A stretch of DNA of 64,000 nt from Aliiglaciecola lipolytica. GTDB lineage: Bacteria > Pseudomonadota > Gammaproteobacteria > Enterobacterales > Alteromonadaceae. Made by a program: the position numbers and the translations under genes. Location of the stretch: positions 51,591 through 115,590 of the forward strand of contig NZ_JAHKPT010000007.1 in the NCBI RefSeq assembly GCF_018860635.1, in the 5' to 3' direction. The notes under the pieces are model-generated. The model did no database searches and was not told the DNA's origin. It saw nothing but the letters and a program-made list of their open reading frames with translations. Positions 26,370-36,280 of the stretch are shown here, piece after piece (position 1 is the first letter of the stretch; each line of letters starts with the position of its first letter).

Positions 26370-27260
26370 TTATTTGCTGTCTGATTTGGACGGGCTTTGC
26401 GGCGCTGAACGCTCACCCTCCCCCTCATTTTGTGATAAGGAAACCGGAATCGGCTTGCTCGCTTCCCCCGAATACAAACTCAAATGAGGGAATGGAATTT
26501 CTATGCCGTTTGCATCGAATACTTGCTTGATTTGTTGATACATTTGGTTTTTTAACAGCAAGAAGTTTTCTCTTTTAGTCCAAACTGAAAATTGAATATC
26601 AATTGAGGAAGAACCAAAACCTAGCAGAATAAATAGTGGAGCAGGCTCACTCAAGCATAGCGGATTTTTGTCCGCTAGCTCGGCCAATATTATTTTCACC
26701 TGTTCAATGTCTTCTTTGTACGCAATACCCACTTTGAGATCAGCTCGACGAATTGGAAATCGGGTTAACGTGGTCACTTGAGCTTTGATCATGGACTCAT
26801 TTGGCACTCGAACAAACAGGTTATCGTAGGTGCGGATTTTGACGGAAAGCAAATCAATCGATATGACCTCTCCGGTTGTTTCATCCACGCGAATAACATC
26901 ACCAATAGAAAACGGCCGCTCCATCATCAAAAAGAGTCCGCTAATCAGGTTAGACGCAGATGTTTGAGAAGCAAAACCAATCGCCACACTCAAAATACCG
27001 GCTGCCCCTAACACCACACTGAGATCAAAGCCGAGCTCTCTCAAAGCAGAAATAAACATTAACACCATGACACCGTAAAAAATACCACGGCGTAATAGCA
27101 CTTGACCGTGTTTTGTCATGTTTGCGACGTTAAAACGAGCAACTAAATTACTCAAAGACTTGGCTAATAAATACCCCAAGACTAATATAATTATGGCTTT
27201 TACCACGTCAAATGCGGGCAACATATCTGAAAAAATCGTGCTTTCACTTAGTTCTTTCAT
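26370..27260 (-). CDS. Mechanosensitive channel, MscS family
   Basis: 296 aa, near E. coli MscS in length. Three N-terminal membrane helices are visible; the third is the Gly/Ala-rich pore helix (VLGAAGILSVAIGFASQTSA) followed by the hallmark ISGLFLMMERPFSIGDVIRV of the MscS beta domain. The C-terminal domain (IRRADLKVGIAYKEDIEQVK, then NGIEIPFPHLSLY) is the cytoplasmic vestibule. It opens on osmotic downshock to release solutes. ATG 27260 was chosen; the longer frame starts with TTG. It lies 23 bp after the DUF432 gene on the same strand, a pairing often seen, so they are likely an operon. The C-terminal 25 residues are low complexity. Confidence 0.92.
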   Translation of the reverse strand: MKELSESTIFSDMLPAFDVVKAIIILVLGYLLAKSLSNLVARFNVANMTKHGQVLLRRGIFYGVMVLMFISALRELGFDLSVVLGAAGILSVAIGFASQTSASNLISGLFLMMERPFSIGDVIRVDETTGEVISIDLLSVKIRTYDNLFVRVPNESMIKAQVTTLTRFPIRRADLKVGIAYKEDIEQVKIILAELADKNPLCLSEPAPLFILLGFGSSSIDIQFSVWTKRENFLLLKNQMYQQIKQVFDANGIEIPFPHLSLYSGEASKPIPVSLSQNEGEGERSAPQSPSKSDSK

Positions 27261-27283
27261 CGGATTCAATTCTCGGGTTTAAG

Positions 27284-28075
27284 CTAATTAATTAAGCTTG
27301 CAATAGAAGACAAAAAAGACGACTTTTTACTCAACTCACGGGATTCAGACACCAATTCCATTAACTGGATCTTATCTGGAGGGGAATGACGAACATGTGA
27401 AACTGATTTGGTATGCTCTAAACGCTGCATAATAGAAACTTGGTCTGTCCAAAACTCGCCGTCCTGATTAACATATAATTTAAGTGCTGGAACTGGCAAA
27501 TTTAATTTATCAATAGTTAAAGGTTTTTCTTGGGCATTTTTAATTGTCACCATGGTTGTCGCACGATGAGAACGTTTTTCCAAGCGTTTAATATCCATTT
27601 TTGCATCTGTATATTTTGAATAACACAGGTCCCCTTCCATTGTAGAAGGCCCAAACCAGGAATCAGATGGTCGCCAAAAGGGAATATCAGCCATTGGTAA
27701 CGGATGGTTTGGTATTAAGATAGTCATCCACAATGGCGTACTGACAAAAACGTTGATCTGTTCTTCTGGTAAAACCACCAGCGGTCGGCTCGGCCTTACC
27801 ACCATTGCCCTATCGGCCAGTGAGGGTTCAATTAACAGCGTTTCGCTGGTATTTTCCAGCAAATAACGCGAAAACTCGACATCCTCAAAGCTTTCATTTG
27901 AAATTGATTTATCTGTAGAAATAGGTAAATCAATTTCAGCGGTCGTTTCGTGGTTCCATATTGTCCACTCACCTTGACCACGCTTTATGGCAATTAAACG
28001 TTCTCTAATTCGCCAACATTTTGTCTCTGAAAGTGCGAATGTAAACTCTCCCCACCAAGGTAATTGTTTTTTCAT
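27284..28075 (-). CDS. DUF432 domain protein
   Basis: 263 aa, recognised as DUF432 from its opening (WGEFTFALSETKCWRIRERLIAIKRG), the middle block LEKRSHRATTMVTIKNAQEKPLTIDKLNLPVP and its place beside an MscS gene. It is probably cytoplasmic and beta-rich, with no signal peptide or membrane helix. The function of the family is unknown; frequent pairing with small-conductance mechanosensitive channels suggests a role in osmotic or ion stress. The gene sits 23 bp before mscS, likely co-transcribed with it. Confidence 0.8.
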   Translation of the reverse strand: MKKQLPWWGEFTFALSETKCWRIRERLIAIKRGQGEWTIWNHETTAEIDLPISTDKSISNESFEDVEFSRYLLENTSETLLIEPSLADRAMVVRPSRPLVVLPEEQINVFVSTPLWMTILIPNHPLPMADIPFWRPSDSWFGPSTMEGDLCYSKYTDAKMDIKRLEKRSHRATTMVTIKNAQEKPLTIDKLNLPVPALKLYVNQDGEFWTDQVSIMQRLEHTKSVSHVRHSPPDKIQLMELVSESRELSKKSSFLSSIASLIN

Positions 28076-28157
28076 AATAGCTACTTTACGTTACCCTTTA
28101 TTTTCGTGGGGCTGAATTAATCCAAGATAATTCAGTTTACTGCTAAAAACGATTTAC

Positions 28158-29561
28158 TCAAAATTGTATTGTTTGATTTAGTGTCGGAATCGTTGCCTGC
28201 CAACCGACTTTTTTGAACGCCGCTTGCAATGTTTGTTTCGCTTTATCCTCACCATGAACTAGAAATAGTTGTGGTTTTTTAGTGGTGAACCCTTGCGCCC
28301 ATTGGATTAACTGAGTTTGACTCGCATGGGCTGAAAAGCCTCCCATAGTATGAATTTGTGCTTTGACGGCAATATTTTCTCCCGCTATTTTATAGGTTTT
28401 AGCACCATCAACCAACGCCCGGCCTGGCGTGCCAATCGCTTGAAACCCAACAAAGATTACATGGGACTGATTACGCCATAAGTTATGTTTAAGGTGGTGA
28501 CGTATTCTGCCGCCATTACACATGCCACTGCCAGCAATAAAAATCGCACCTCTGTCAATTTGATTCAACGCCATAGACTCTTCAGTGCTGCTTGAGTAGC
28601 GCAGCACAGGCAGAAATTTATGTAAACTTTGTTGATTGTTTTCCCCTCCCATAGCTGAACGATCTTGTTCATTGAAAATGTTCTGATAACGGTGATAAAT
28701 TTCCGTTACCGCAATAGCCATTGGACTGTCTAAAAATACCGCTTGTTGCCTTAACTTGCCTTTTTGATACAACTCGCCGAGTCGAAATATAATTTCTTGA
28801 GTCCTGCCAACAGCAAACGAGGGAATTAAAATATTGCCACCATTTTCAGAAGCCTCTTCAATCACGTCTTCAAACTCTTGCAACGTCTCTTCCATAGAGC
28901 GATGGTCTCGGTCACCATAAGTGGATTCCAGCAACAAAATATCAGCCGAATCAACTAATTCGGGATCGTTTAACAAAGCAGCTTGTGAGTTTCCAAGATC
29001 ACCGGAAAATACTAATTTTTTAGGACCTCCCTGCTCGTCTATAAATACTTCGACAATAGCAGATCCGAGAATGTGACCGGCATCTAGAAAATGAACAGTC
29101 ACATTCTCTGCTACATCTCGTTTTTGGTGGTAACTAATGCCAATACAGACGTCTAAAGTGGTTTCCACATCTTGCAAATTATAGAGTGGCTCAATTTCCT
29201 CTTTACCGGCACGGCGTCGACGTTTGTTTTCCCATTCAACATCGCGCTGCTGTAATGATGCCGCATCTTTGAGCAACACTTCGATCAACTCTTTAGTTGC
29301 CGAAGTCATATAAATTGGACAGCTTAAACCTTGAGAAACGAGCAATGGCAAACGACCAGAATGGTCTAAATGGGCATGGGAAAGCACCACTGCATCCAAC
29401 TGACTGACATCAAAAGGTAAAGGTTTTAAGTTAGCCTCTTCCTCTTCGCGTCTACCCTGAAATAAACCGCAATCCAGTAAAACCTTGCTATTGCCGGTTT
29501 GTAGCAAATACATAGATCCTGTTACGCCTTCGATAGCACCATAAAAAGTCAGTTTAGCCAT
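28158..29561 (-). CDS. MBL-fold beta-CASP RNA/DNA hydrolase
   Basis: 467 aa. The metallo-beta-lactamase motifs are present: LSHAHLDHSGRLP (HxHxDH), FLDAGHILGS and SGDLGN. The beta-CASP insertion begins at about residue 200 (LLLESTYGDRDH), then LIPSFAVGRTQEIIF, IFIAGSGMCNGGRIRHHLK and the final histidine motif MGGFSAHASQ. This is the pattern of CPSF73/RNase J-like nucleases and bacterial 'RNA metallo-hydrolases' (YsiA-like). A GGAGA site precedes the ATG by 5 bases. It lies 14 bp after the Na/Pi cotransporter gene. A ribonuclease role is the family expectation. Confidence 0.9.
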   Translation of the reverse strand: MAKLTFYGAIEGVTGSMYLLQTGNSKVLLDCGLFQGRREEEEANLKPLPFDVSQLDAVVLSHAHLDHSGRLPLLVSQGLSCPIYMTSATKELIEVLLKDAASLQQRDVEWENKRRRRAGKEEIEPLYNLQDVETTLDVCIGISYHQKRDVAENVTVHFLDAGHILGSAIVEVFIDEQGGPKKLVFSGDLGNSQAALLNDPELVDSADILLLESTYGDRDHRSMEETLQEFEDVIEEASENGGNILIPSFAVGRTQEIIFRLGELYQKGKLRQQAVFLDSPMAIAVTEIYHRYQNIFNEQDRSAMGGENNQQSLHKFLPVLRYSSSTEESMALNQIDRGAIFIAGSGMCNGGRIRHHLKHNLWRNQSHVIFVGFQAIGTPGRALVDGAKTYKIAGENIAVKAQIHTMGGFSAHASQTQLIQWAQGFTTKKPQLFLVHGEDKAKQTLQAAFKKVGWQATIPTLNQTIQF

Positions 29562-29575
29562 GATTCTCTCCGTTA

Positions 29576-31240
29576 TTATTGTGCAGCTAGGTCATCCACC
29601 TCAGATGTCGCAGGCGCAGCAGAGCTTGCTAGTTTAAGTTGTAACCCGTGAATTCGAGTCAAAGCTTTAAACCACTGTTGGACAAATCGTAATATTTCAG
29701 CCAAACAATCGATTGATTCAGACATTTGCGCGACAGAAATGTGCGCCCGCGTGCCCTCAACGATTAGCTCAGCCTTAAACTTGTCATGTTCAATTTGAAG
29801 TTGATTGAAATGTGTTGCCAATGATTCAGCATTTTGTGATTCACCTGAACGGCTAATATTAATTAACGTCTGTACCCGCTCAGCGTACTGTATGAAATGT
29901 TGATCCGTTGATTTACTGGCTGAATAGTCCCGCGTTTGCATTTGCTGAGCTAATCGTTCAATGGATACTGCGCAACTCAAAAAATATTGATCGATACGCA
30001 TTAAAGTGGCGAGATCTTCGATAGTATCCTGGCCTAACGCTTCAGTCTGAATATTCACAATAAAACGCGACACTTCCGATGAAAGGGATTTTATAACGTT
30101 AAGTTCATGGATTAATTCGTGACTATGAGCGGAGTTTGGCGTGATTGATTTACCATAAAGGACAGCGATTTTGTCGGCAACTGAGAGATTCTCCAATAGT
30201 AGTGCATTCACTGCTAATACTGGTGTTTGTGCAATGGTTTTATCTAGATACTGAGGATGGGAAGCTTTTTCTTCCCAGCTAAGAAAACGTGCTTCTAAAA
30301 ACTTGGCTAAGCGATCGTTAAAGGGATATACCAACAATACGCCGAGTATATTAAACACACTATGAAATAGCGCTAATGAAATGGCCGGATCAGCGCTAAG
30401 TTCTAAACTATTGGTGATAACCTCGATTAAATAGAACAAAACAGGTAACAGTAACAGCGCTACGATCGCCGTTGCGCCATTAAAAATGACCTGTGCAGCC
30501 GCCACCCTTTTAGCATTCGATGTAGCGCCAATCGCAGCCAACAACGCAGTAGATGTAGTGCCAATATTAGCGCCAATAACCATTGCTCCGGCGGCATAAA
30601 TCCCTACCATTCCGCTTGATGCTGCGGTGATAGTCAGTGCAATTGATGCACTTGAGCTCTGGGTCAAAACGGTCATCACTATGCCGACCAACAAAAAGAG
30701 CAAAATACCGCTAATACCCTCAGCTGAAATTTTACTAATGTCTAAAGTCAGAACAATGCCTTCAAACGCACCTTTTAGCGTATCGATACCAATAAAAAAC
30801 AATCCAAAGCCAACTAATGCAATACCAAATGAGGCGGCCTTTCCTTGCTGTTTAATCAGCTTCAATAACATTCCAAAACCAATCATAGGTAATGCAAATG
30901 CATTAATATTAAGATTAAAACCAATTAGCGCGACTAACCAGCCAGTCATCGTTGTACCGATATTAGCGCCGTATATAATCCCTAACGCCTGTCGCATGGT
31001 AATAAGACCGGCATTAACGAATCCTAAAGATGCTACTGTTACAGCACTAGAGGATTGCACTACTGCAGTCATAAAACAGCCAGAGTAGATCCCCCGTAAG
31101 GGTGTACTGCTCCAATGTGAAAGCAGCTTTCTTAATGACGTTCCCGCCGCAAGTTTTAACCCATCAGTCATCATGCCAATGGCTAACAAAAACAGACCTA
31201 AGCCGCCAAAAATTGTCCCTGCCAACACTACTGATTCCAC
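29576..31240 (-). CDS. Na+/phosphate cotransporter family protein (NptA-like, PhoU-like tail)
   Basis: 554 aa. The two inverted repeats of the Na/Pi-cotransporter family each carry the QSSSA motif (AVVQSSSAVTVASLGFVNAG near residue 60 and VLTQSSSASIALTITAASSG near 195). A further conserved block is GANIGTTMTGWLVALIG with its copy GANIGTTSTALLAAIGA. After about residue 330 a helical region with heptad-like Leu spacing resembles the PhoU-like cytoplasmic domain common in bacterial NptA. It imports phosphate with Na+ or works in phosphate efflux. The GTG start at 31240 has AGGA about 10 bases before it. No Pho box is visible upstream. Confidence 0.9.
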   Translation of the reverse strand: MESVVLAGTIFGGLGLFLLAIGMMTDGLKLAAGTSLRKLLSHWSSTPLRGIYSGCFMTAVVQSSSAVTVASLGFVNAGLITMRQALGIIYGANIGTTMTGWLVALIGFNLNINAFALPMIGFGMLLKLIKQQGKAASFGIALVGFGLFFIGIDTLKGAFEGIVLTLDISKISAEGISGILLFLLVGIVMTVLTQSSSASIALTITAASSGMVGIYAAGAMVIGANIGTTSTALLAAIGATSNAKRVAAAQVIFNGATAIVALLLLPVLFYLIEVITNSLELSADPAISLALFHSVFNILGVLLVYPFNDRLAKFLEARFLSWEEKASHPQYLDKTIAQTPVLAVNALLLENLSVADKIAVLYGKSITPNSAHSHELIHELNVIKSLSSEVSRFIVNIQTEALGQDTIEDLATLMRIDQYFLSCAVSIERLAQQMQTRDYSASKSTDQHFIQYAERVQTLINISRSGESQNAESLATHFNQLQIEHDKFKAELIVEGTRAHISVAQMSESIDCLAEILRFVQQWFKALTRIHGLQLKLASSAAPATSEVDDLAAQ

Positions 31241-31351
31241 TAAACACCTATCCTTTCGCTAAGCTTTTCAAGCAATTAAAGACTATTTAAAGCATAGTCA
31301 CTGATTTAAAAAACTCTGCAAATAATCAGTTTATTTTTGCTTTCATTGACG

Positions 31352-32683
31352 TTATTTGGCTTCATTAACTAACGCTTTTTCAGCGCCGGTAAAATATTGA
31401 ACAGTTGTGCAAGCCACGACATCACCAAGTACATTTACTGAGGTTCTACACATATCTAAGATACGGTCGACCCCAAGTATCAATGCTATTCCTGCTGCGG
31501 GTATGCCAACACCTTCAAGTACCATACTTAAGATGATGATTCCGGCACCTGGGGTTGCTGGTGATCCAATTGATGCTGCAACTGACATTGTTACTATGTA
31601 AAGATAACTGGAAAGGCTCAAATCGACTTGGAAAACCTGCGCCAAAAACACGGTCGCGACGCCTTGATACATAGCAGTCCCAGTCATATTGATTGTTGCG
31701 CCTAATGGAATGAGGAAACGAGCTATTTCTGGATTAACATGCAGCTTATCTTCAGTAACTTGTAAACTAATTGGCATCACGGCAGCCGAACTACTGGTTG
31801 AAAAAGCCAGCAATAATAATTCTTTGACGTTACTAAAAAATTCACGAAACGACTGTGTCATCGTTAACTTAGCTACCATGAAATACATTACAGCTACAAT
31901 TATCAGGCCCAGTACCACAGTAGCTACATACACCGCCATGCCGGCCAACACATCAATTCCTAAATTAGCCACTAATCGAGTAATTAAACCAAAGACCGCA
32001 ATAGGCGCTAATAACATCGCCCAAGATACAATCCGTAAGCTCACTTCTTGCAATGCCCCCATTAAATCAAACAGAGGTTTTGATTGTTGTGCAGGGATCG
32101 ACAGCATGGCAGCCCCTAACAAAGCGGCAAATAAAATTACCTGCAACATTTCCCCAGAGGCCATAGATGCTAGCGGATTTTTAGGAATCAACGCAGACAC
32201 TTTTTCGGGTAACTCAGACATAGCAGGAAAACCTTGCACGTTAGAGTTAGCGGCTGTTGAACCAACGTCCACTAACATTCTTGCGTCAACAAACTGTCCG
32301 GGTTGAATATTTAGTGCCAAAGTGATGCCAACTGTCGCCGCCACGGCGGTGGAAATCACAATAAAGATAAGGGCAATAAGACCATTCTTTTTAATCGCCG
32401 CGGGATTATTATTAGCCGCTAACCCACGCACAATCGATGCAACCACGAGAGGCACAACGATCATTTGAATAACGGCCAAAAACACTTGGCCCGGTAACGC
32501 TAGCCAAGCAGTAATGGTTTTCACTGTATTGGGTGCGATTAAATCTAAATCTGGTCCTAGGAGCACGCCAAAAATCACTCCCAAGAACAGAGCAATCAGA
32601 ACTTTTAGCCATAATCTGCCATTGATCAAGCGGTCAAAGTGATCTGCCAAATTTTTAAGTGAACCGCTAAATATCTGAGTCAT
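31352..32683 (-). CDS. Dicarboxylate/amino acid:cation symporter (GltP/DctA family)
   Basis: 443 aa with about eight membrane helices and two re-entrant loops. The family motifs are present: FSTSSSAAVMPISLQ (serine-rich HP1 loop), GATINMTGTAMYQGVATVFLAQ (the NMDGT-like TM7, here NMTGT) and ASIGSPATPGAGIIILSMVLEGVGIP (HP2). The NMTGT variant replaces the Asp of NMDGT found in many DctA and GltP proteins, so substrate range may differ. Na+- or H+-coupled uptake of dicarboxylates or Glu/Asp is expected. It follows the universal stress gene by 2 bp on the same strand. Confidence 0.9.
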   Translation of the reverse strand: MTQIFSGSLKNLADHFDRLINGRLWLKVLIALFLGVIFGVLLGPDLDLIAPNTVKTITAWLALPGQVFLAVIQMIVVPLVVASIVRGLAANNNPAAIKKNGLIALIFIVISTAVAATVGITLALNIQPGQFVDARMLVDVGSTAANSNVQGFPAMSELPEKVSALIPKNPLASMASGEMLQVILFAALLGAAMLSIPAQQSKPLFDLMGALQEVSLRIVSWAMLLAPIAVFGLITRLVANLGIDVLAGMAVYVATVVLGLIIVAVMYFMVAKLTMTQSFREFFSNVKELLLLAFSTSSSAAVMPISLQVTEDKLHVNPEIARFLIPLGATINMTGTAMYQGVATVFLAQVFQVDLSLSSYLYIVTMSVAASIGSPATPGAGIIILSMVLEGVGIPAAGIALILGVDRILDMCRTSVNVLGDVVACTTVQYFTGAEKALVNEAK

Positions 32684-32685
32684 AT

Positions 32686-33513
32686 TTACTGTCGAACGAT
32701 GAGCACATCAACAGTCAATCGAGTTAGAATTTTCTCTGCTGTATTACCGATTAATAAACCTTTAATCCCCTTACGTCCTACGTTGCCTAACACCACCAGA
32801 TTTGCTTTCATTTTGCTGGCAACTGAGGGTATCAACACATGTGGCGAACCGGCCTCAATTTTCACTGAATATTCTGTGAAAACATCCATTTCCTCGGCAA
32901 TTTTTTCTAGTTTGGCTTTTGATAATTTACCTTTCTTAAGCATAACTTCACCCGGTTCAGTAATATCAAATTCCTGTTTAATCCGTGGGATTGGAATCAC
33001 GCCTAAAAGCGACACATCTGCAGATAACTGGTTTGCAAGTTGAGCAGAAGTAGTAAGCACTTTATCATTCAATTCTTTTTGAGCGGGGGTTCTGGTGAAA
33101 ATATCAACGGTTCCTAACAATTTAAGTTGTCCGCGCCAGCGATTATCACCACATAGTAGGACGCTTGATTTAATTGGACCTTTAAGCGCGGCTTTGATCA
33201 GTGAAAAGTCCAATAATTCACGACCTAATTGGGGTCTGTGCAGGAATGTAGTATCGAATTTATTGCTGCTTAGGGTTTTGAAAAGTACTTCTTCTCGCTC
33301 AGATGCCGACTTAACTATTTCAAGGAGGATCGTCGATTTGCAAGCATCTTTCACTTCGTTGTTTATTAGGGTAGTTAACGCTTCTGCATTAGAATCTAGC
33401 ACATTGCTTACGATATAAAGCACAGTGATACTTTCAGGTGCAAATTTTAATGCTTTATCCAACATTGGCTTGACGCTTTCTTCCCTTTCAACAACAACTA
33501 AAATGTGTTTCAT
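32686..33513 (-). CDS. Universal stress protein with two Usp domains (UspE-like)
   Basis: 275 aa made of two Usp folds. The first (~1-130) begins MKHILVVVEREESVKPMLDKAL and is degenerate. The second (~130-275) ends with the ATP-binding loop VVLGNVGRKGIKGLLIGNTAEKILTRL and VDVLIVRQ, i.e. the G-x2-G-x9-G-(S/T) pattern. Cytoplasmic; likely binds ATP and works in stress or adhesion control. Codon 3 (ATG 33513) is preferred, with AGGA 6 bases upstream. It precedes the dicarboxylate symporter gene by 2 bp, so the symporter and the stress protein are one operon; such pairs occur in Alteromonadales. Confidence 0.87.
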   Translation of the reverse strand: MKHILVVVEREESVKPMLDKALKFAPESITVLYIVSNVLDSNAEALTTLINNEVKDACKSTILLEIVKSASEREEVLFKTLSSNKFDTTFLHRPQLGRELLDFSLIKAALKGPIKSSVLLCGDNRWRGQLKLLGTVDIFTRTPAQKELNDKVLTTSAQLANQLSADVSLLGVIPIPRIKQEFDITEPGEVMLKKGKLSKAKLEKIAEEMDVFTEYSVKIEAGSPHVLIPSVASKMKANLVVLGNVGRKGIKGLLIGNTAEKILTRLTVDVLIVRQ

Positions 33514-33885
33514 AAACATTCCTCGATTTAAAATTTATTGATTAGCCTTCATAGAGTTATAGTACAAATACTATCTAATCTAAACCTAAGCATAGTTTAA
33601 ATCTGCGCCAATTAACTGATCCACATCAAGGACCATTGAATTAAAGGAAGGAAATTTGGACTCTCTGTGATCAGAAGATCAGGTTTACGGATGAATGGTC
33701 AAAAAAGGGGAATCTAAATACCTTAGTATTCGATCCTAAGTAACTTTCGAGCACTCTTCTCCATTTCGAAAAAATTAGCTCTATAGTAAACGCAAAAATG
33801 CATTAAAGTAATGATTGCACATTGCTGAATCAGCAAGAGCGTCTAATTAAATAAAGCTGTTCTACAGATCAATGCTCTTGTGCGG
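33514..33885. other. Gene-free interval
   Basis: 372 bp between the universal stress gene and the gtr cluster, without a coding frame of note. It probably holds the promoter for the universal stress/symporter operon, reading left. I saw no clear repeat, hairpin or RNA gene. Confidence 0.5.
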
Positions 33886-35513
33886 TTAGAGCTTACTTTG
33901 CTGCCAGTTTTCAATATAAGTCTGTTCTTTTTTGGTCTTTTCGAGAATCACAACAATAACATTCTCACCAATAATTTTTACCGCATCAGAGTGTGGCCAT
34001 GAATGCGACTTAATAATGTATTCCATCGCCATCTCCACGTCTTTCTTTGCATTTTCTGTATTATAGGATTCCAAATGATAAAAAGAGTAATTCTGATTTA
34101 TTTTTAATAGTGGCTCTAGCTTCACGTACATTGACGCGGCATTCCAAGTAGCATTTGTAGAATATTGATGAAAAGGTGACCAGTAGCCTCTCATGTCATC
34201 ACCATCATAATCACCATGAAATTTTTTAAGATTTTGTAGATCACCAACCTGAATTAGCTTATAGCTTCGTTCGTATGAAAAGTCTTCACTTTGCTCAAGA
34301 CGAGCAATGATTCTATTCACAAAACTGAAGTCATAGTGGTTTTGTTTAACCATATCTTTCTGCTGGCTTAAATCATAAACCCAAAAGCTATAAAACAATA
34401 CTGCGCAAGCGATTAAAATAGGAATTCTGCACTTCGGACTGCAGTCAATAGGGAGCATCATGAAGAAAAACAAATAGAAGTATGAGATTCCAAAAGAAGC
34501 AAACCTATAATAATAAAAACCCTCGTCCGCTGAGAGAAGAAATTGGGTCTTTGTTGCAAATAACATCAGAAAACATATAACTCCTAAAATAAATGAACGG
34601 ACTAGAAAGATGTTTAATCTCTGCCTTATACCTAGCTTGATGAGCAAGGTTATCCCACCGACAATGGATATGGTTAATGCCAATAATTTCAGATAGAACG
34701 GAAAATAAGGCTGAGAAATGACAAGTTGTCGAATGGAAGACTCAACTACTTCTTCTAATCGTTCAGGTATATCGGCAATTTGCAAACTCTCCAACTGATA
34801 AGCACCTGTTTCTAACCACTCGAGCTGATCGCACAAGACTAAAGAAACCTTATAAAAAATCGCACCGAAAACGAAAATTGAAGATAAAGAAGCAATAGCT
34901 ATGAGATTTTCCCTTAGTTTTTTTCTTCATAAAAATTGACTAATCTGACGATCACTACCCCACAGAATAATACTGCATATGTGTTGATTGAAGCTTGATA
35001 AGTCGCCATCGACAACATGAACAAAATAGCCCCTGAAGCTATCGAGACAAAAGACACTCTTAACGAACCAACCAGCATGGAAGCAATAACAAGAAGTTAT
35101 GCAGCAGGGAAAACGTGGCTCATGAATGTGTAATAATGATGGGCACTAACAAAAGGAATTATACTCACCAATAACCCAGCTACTAGGTAGCGACTGCGAC
35201 TGAATCGAGTTTTGCTATTTATTTCTAATAAATATGCTGCTAAAAGGCCACTAGAAACTTGAAATAAAATAGAAATTAACAGAATTAAAACGGGAATTTG
35301 CTTGAAAAAATTTAACGATAATATTGCAGTAACAAACCATCTGCCAAACCGTAATTGATCAAAAGGAGAAATGCCACTCATACGACCCCAGTCGTGATTT
35401 CCTATTGGAAACTGGGCGAAAGAGAATGAAAACACGAGTAGGTTAATTAGAACACAAGCCAAGAAAATCCATCTTAGTTCACATAACCTTGTATAAACCG
35501 TCACTAACGACAT
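33886..35513 (-). pseudogene. Broken GtrII-like membrane glucosyltransferase
   Basis: Reading right to left, the frame from ATG 35513 has the GtrII-type N-terminus (FPIGNHDWGRMSGISPFDQ, GRWFVTAILSLNFF) and membrane helices. It meets an in-frame TAA at 35097-35099. The same frame then continues openly (LLVIASMLVGSLRVSFVSIA and more helices) to a second TAA at 34914. There a run of seven A on the coding strand (34918-34924) marks a frameshift, after which the next frame continues (LRENLIAIASLSSIFVFGAI) to CDQLEWLETG and the rest, ending at 33886. The full product would be ~540 aa, normal for GtrII enzymes that add glucose to O-antigen or other glycans. One nonsense codon plus one frameshift make it non-functional unless these are sequencing errors. 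It is divergent from gtrB/gtrA. Confidence 0.8.
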
Positions 35514-36280
35514 ACTCAACTATCCCTAATTTATTAATAGCTCAGATTTTATTTGAACGCTAAACAATGTCCTTCTTGTGTTCTTTGTATTTTCGCTAGT
35601 AGGTATAAATTGACCTCTTATTTTCTCCCGACATAGCATCGCTCATACTTATATAGTTACTCTAAGTAGCATATTGAAATGTAAAAATAAGCACAATTCT
35701 TTCAATGAGGTTTTTCGTATCGACAAAAGGCTCATTATTGCCCTGCTATCTAACCGAAATGACAGTTTAACCACATTTCTGATTTGAAGGGTATTGTTAT
35801 TATTGTTAATTCTAGAGCTTGAAAAAAGTAAAAGAAAAAAAACAATTAGTTGAATGATCACTTATGATTATAGAACGCTGCGTAGTTTTTAACAGGGTTT
35901 AACGAAAAAATAGGCTTCTAGATCTAGCAACTTAACATGAGATCTAATCCAATAAATGGAGTTGTATTAGCATGAACTACCGAAGGCTTTCTTTTCGATT
36001 AAGCAATAGTTTATCAAAAGTAAGTTTAATGGGCTTGTTCAAACATCCCAGCCTTTAATGAAAACAGTGTTATGTATTTACGGGCATTTAAGTTCGTATC
36101 TGGAAAACATTAATTATCATCGACTTATTTAACATGAATTAAAGAGCAGTTTAGCGTGTCAAAATCTAATGAAGGGATAACGAATTAATCGTCTTCCAGA
36201 TACCGTTCGAACTCAGGCAAAGGTTATGTACTATTAAACCGTTGATATCTCAATAATCAGTGAAGATTAGGACGAATTAT
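35514..36280. other. AT-rich gene-free region between divergent gtr genes
   Basis: About 770 bp with stop codons in all frames and no gene I can support; one 70-codon minus frame (35649-35861) is low-complexity, with a run of Asn codons and no clear ribosome site. It should contain the promoters of both gtr transcripts. No ops/JUMPStart element was seen. Confidence 0.5.

Noticed and set aside
35649..35861. 70-codon minus frame in the gtr gap
   Set aside because: Low-complexity (run of Asn, then hydrophobic), no start signal, poorly placed between divergent genes.
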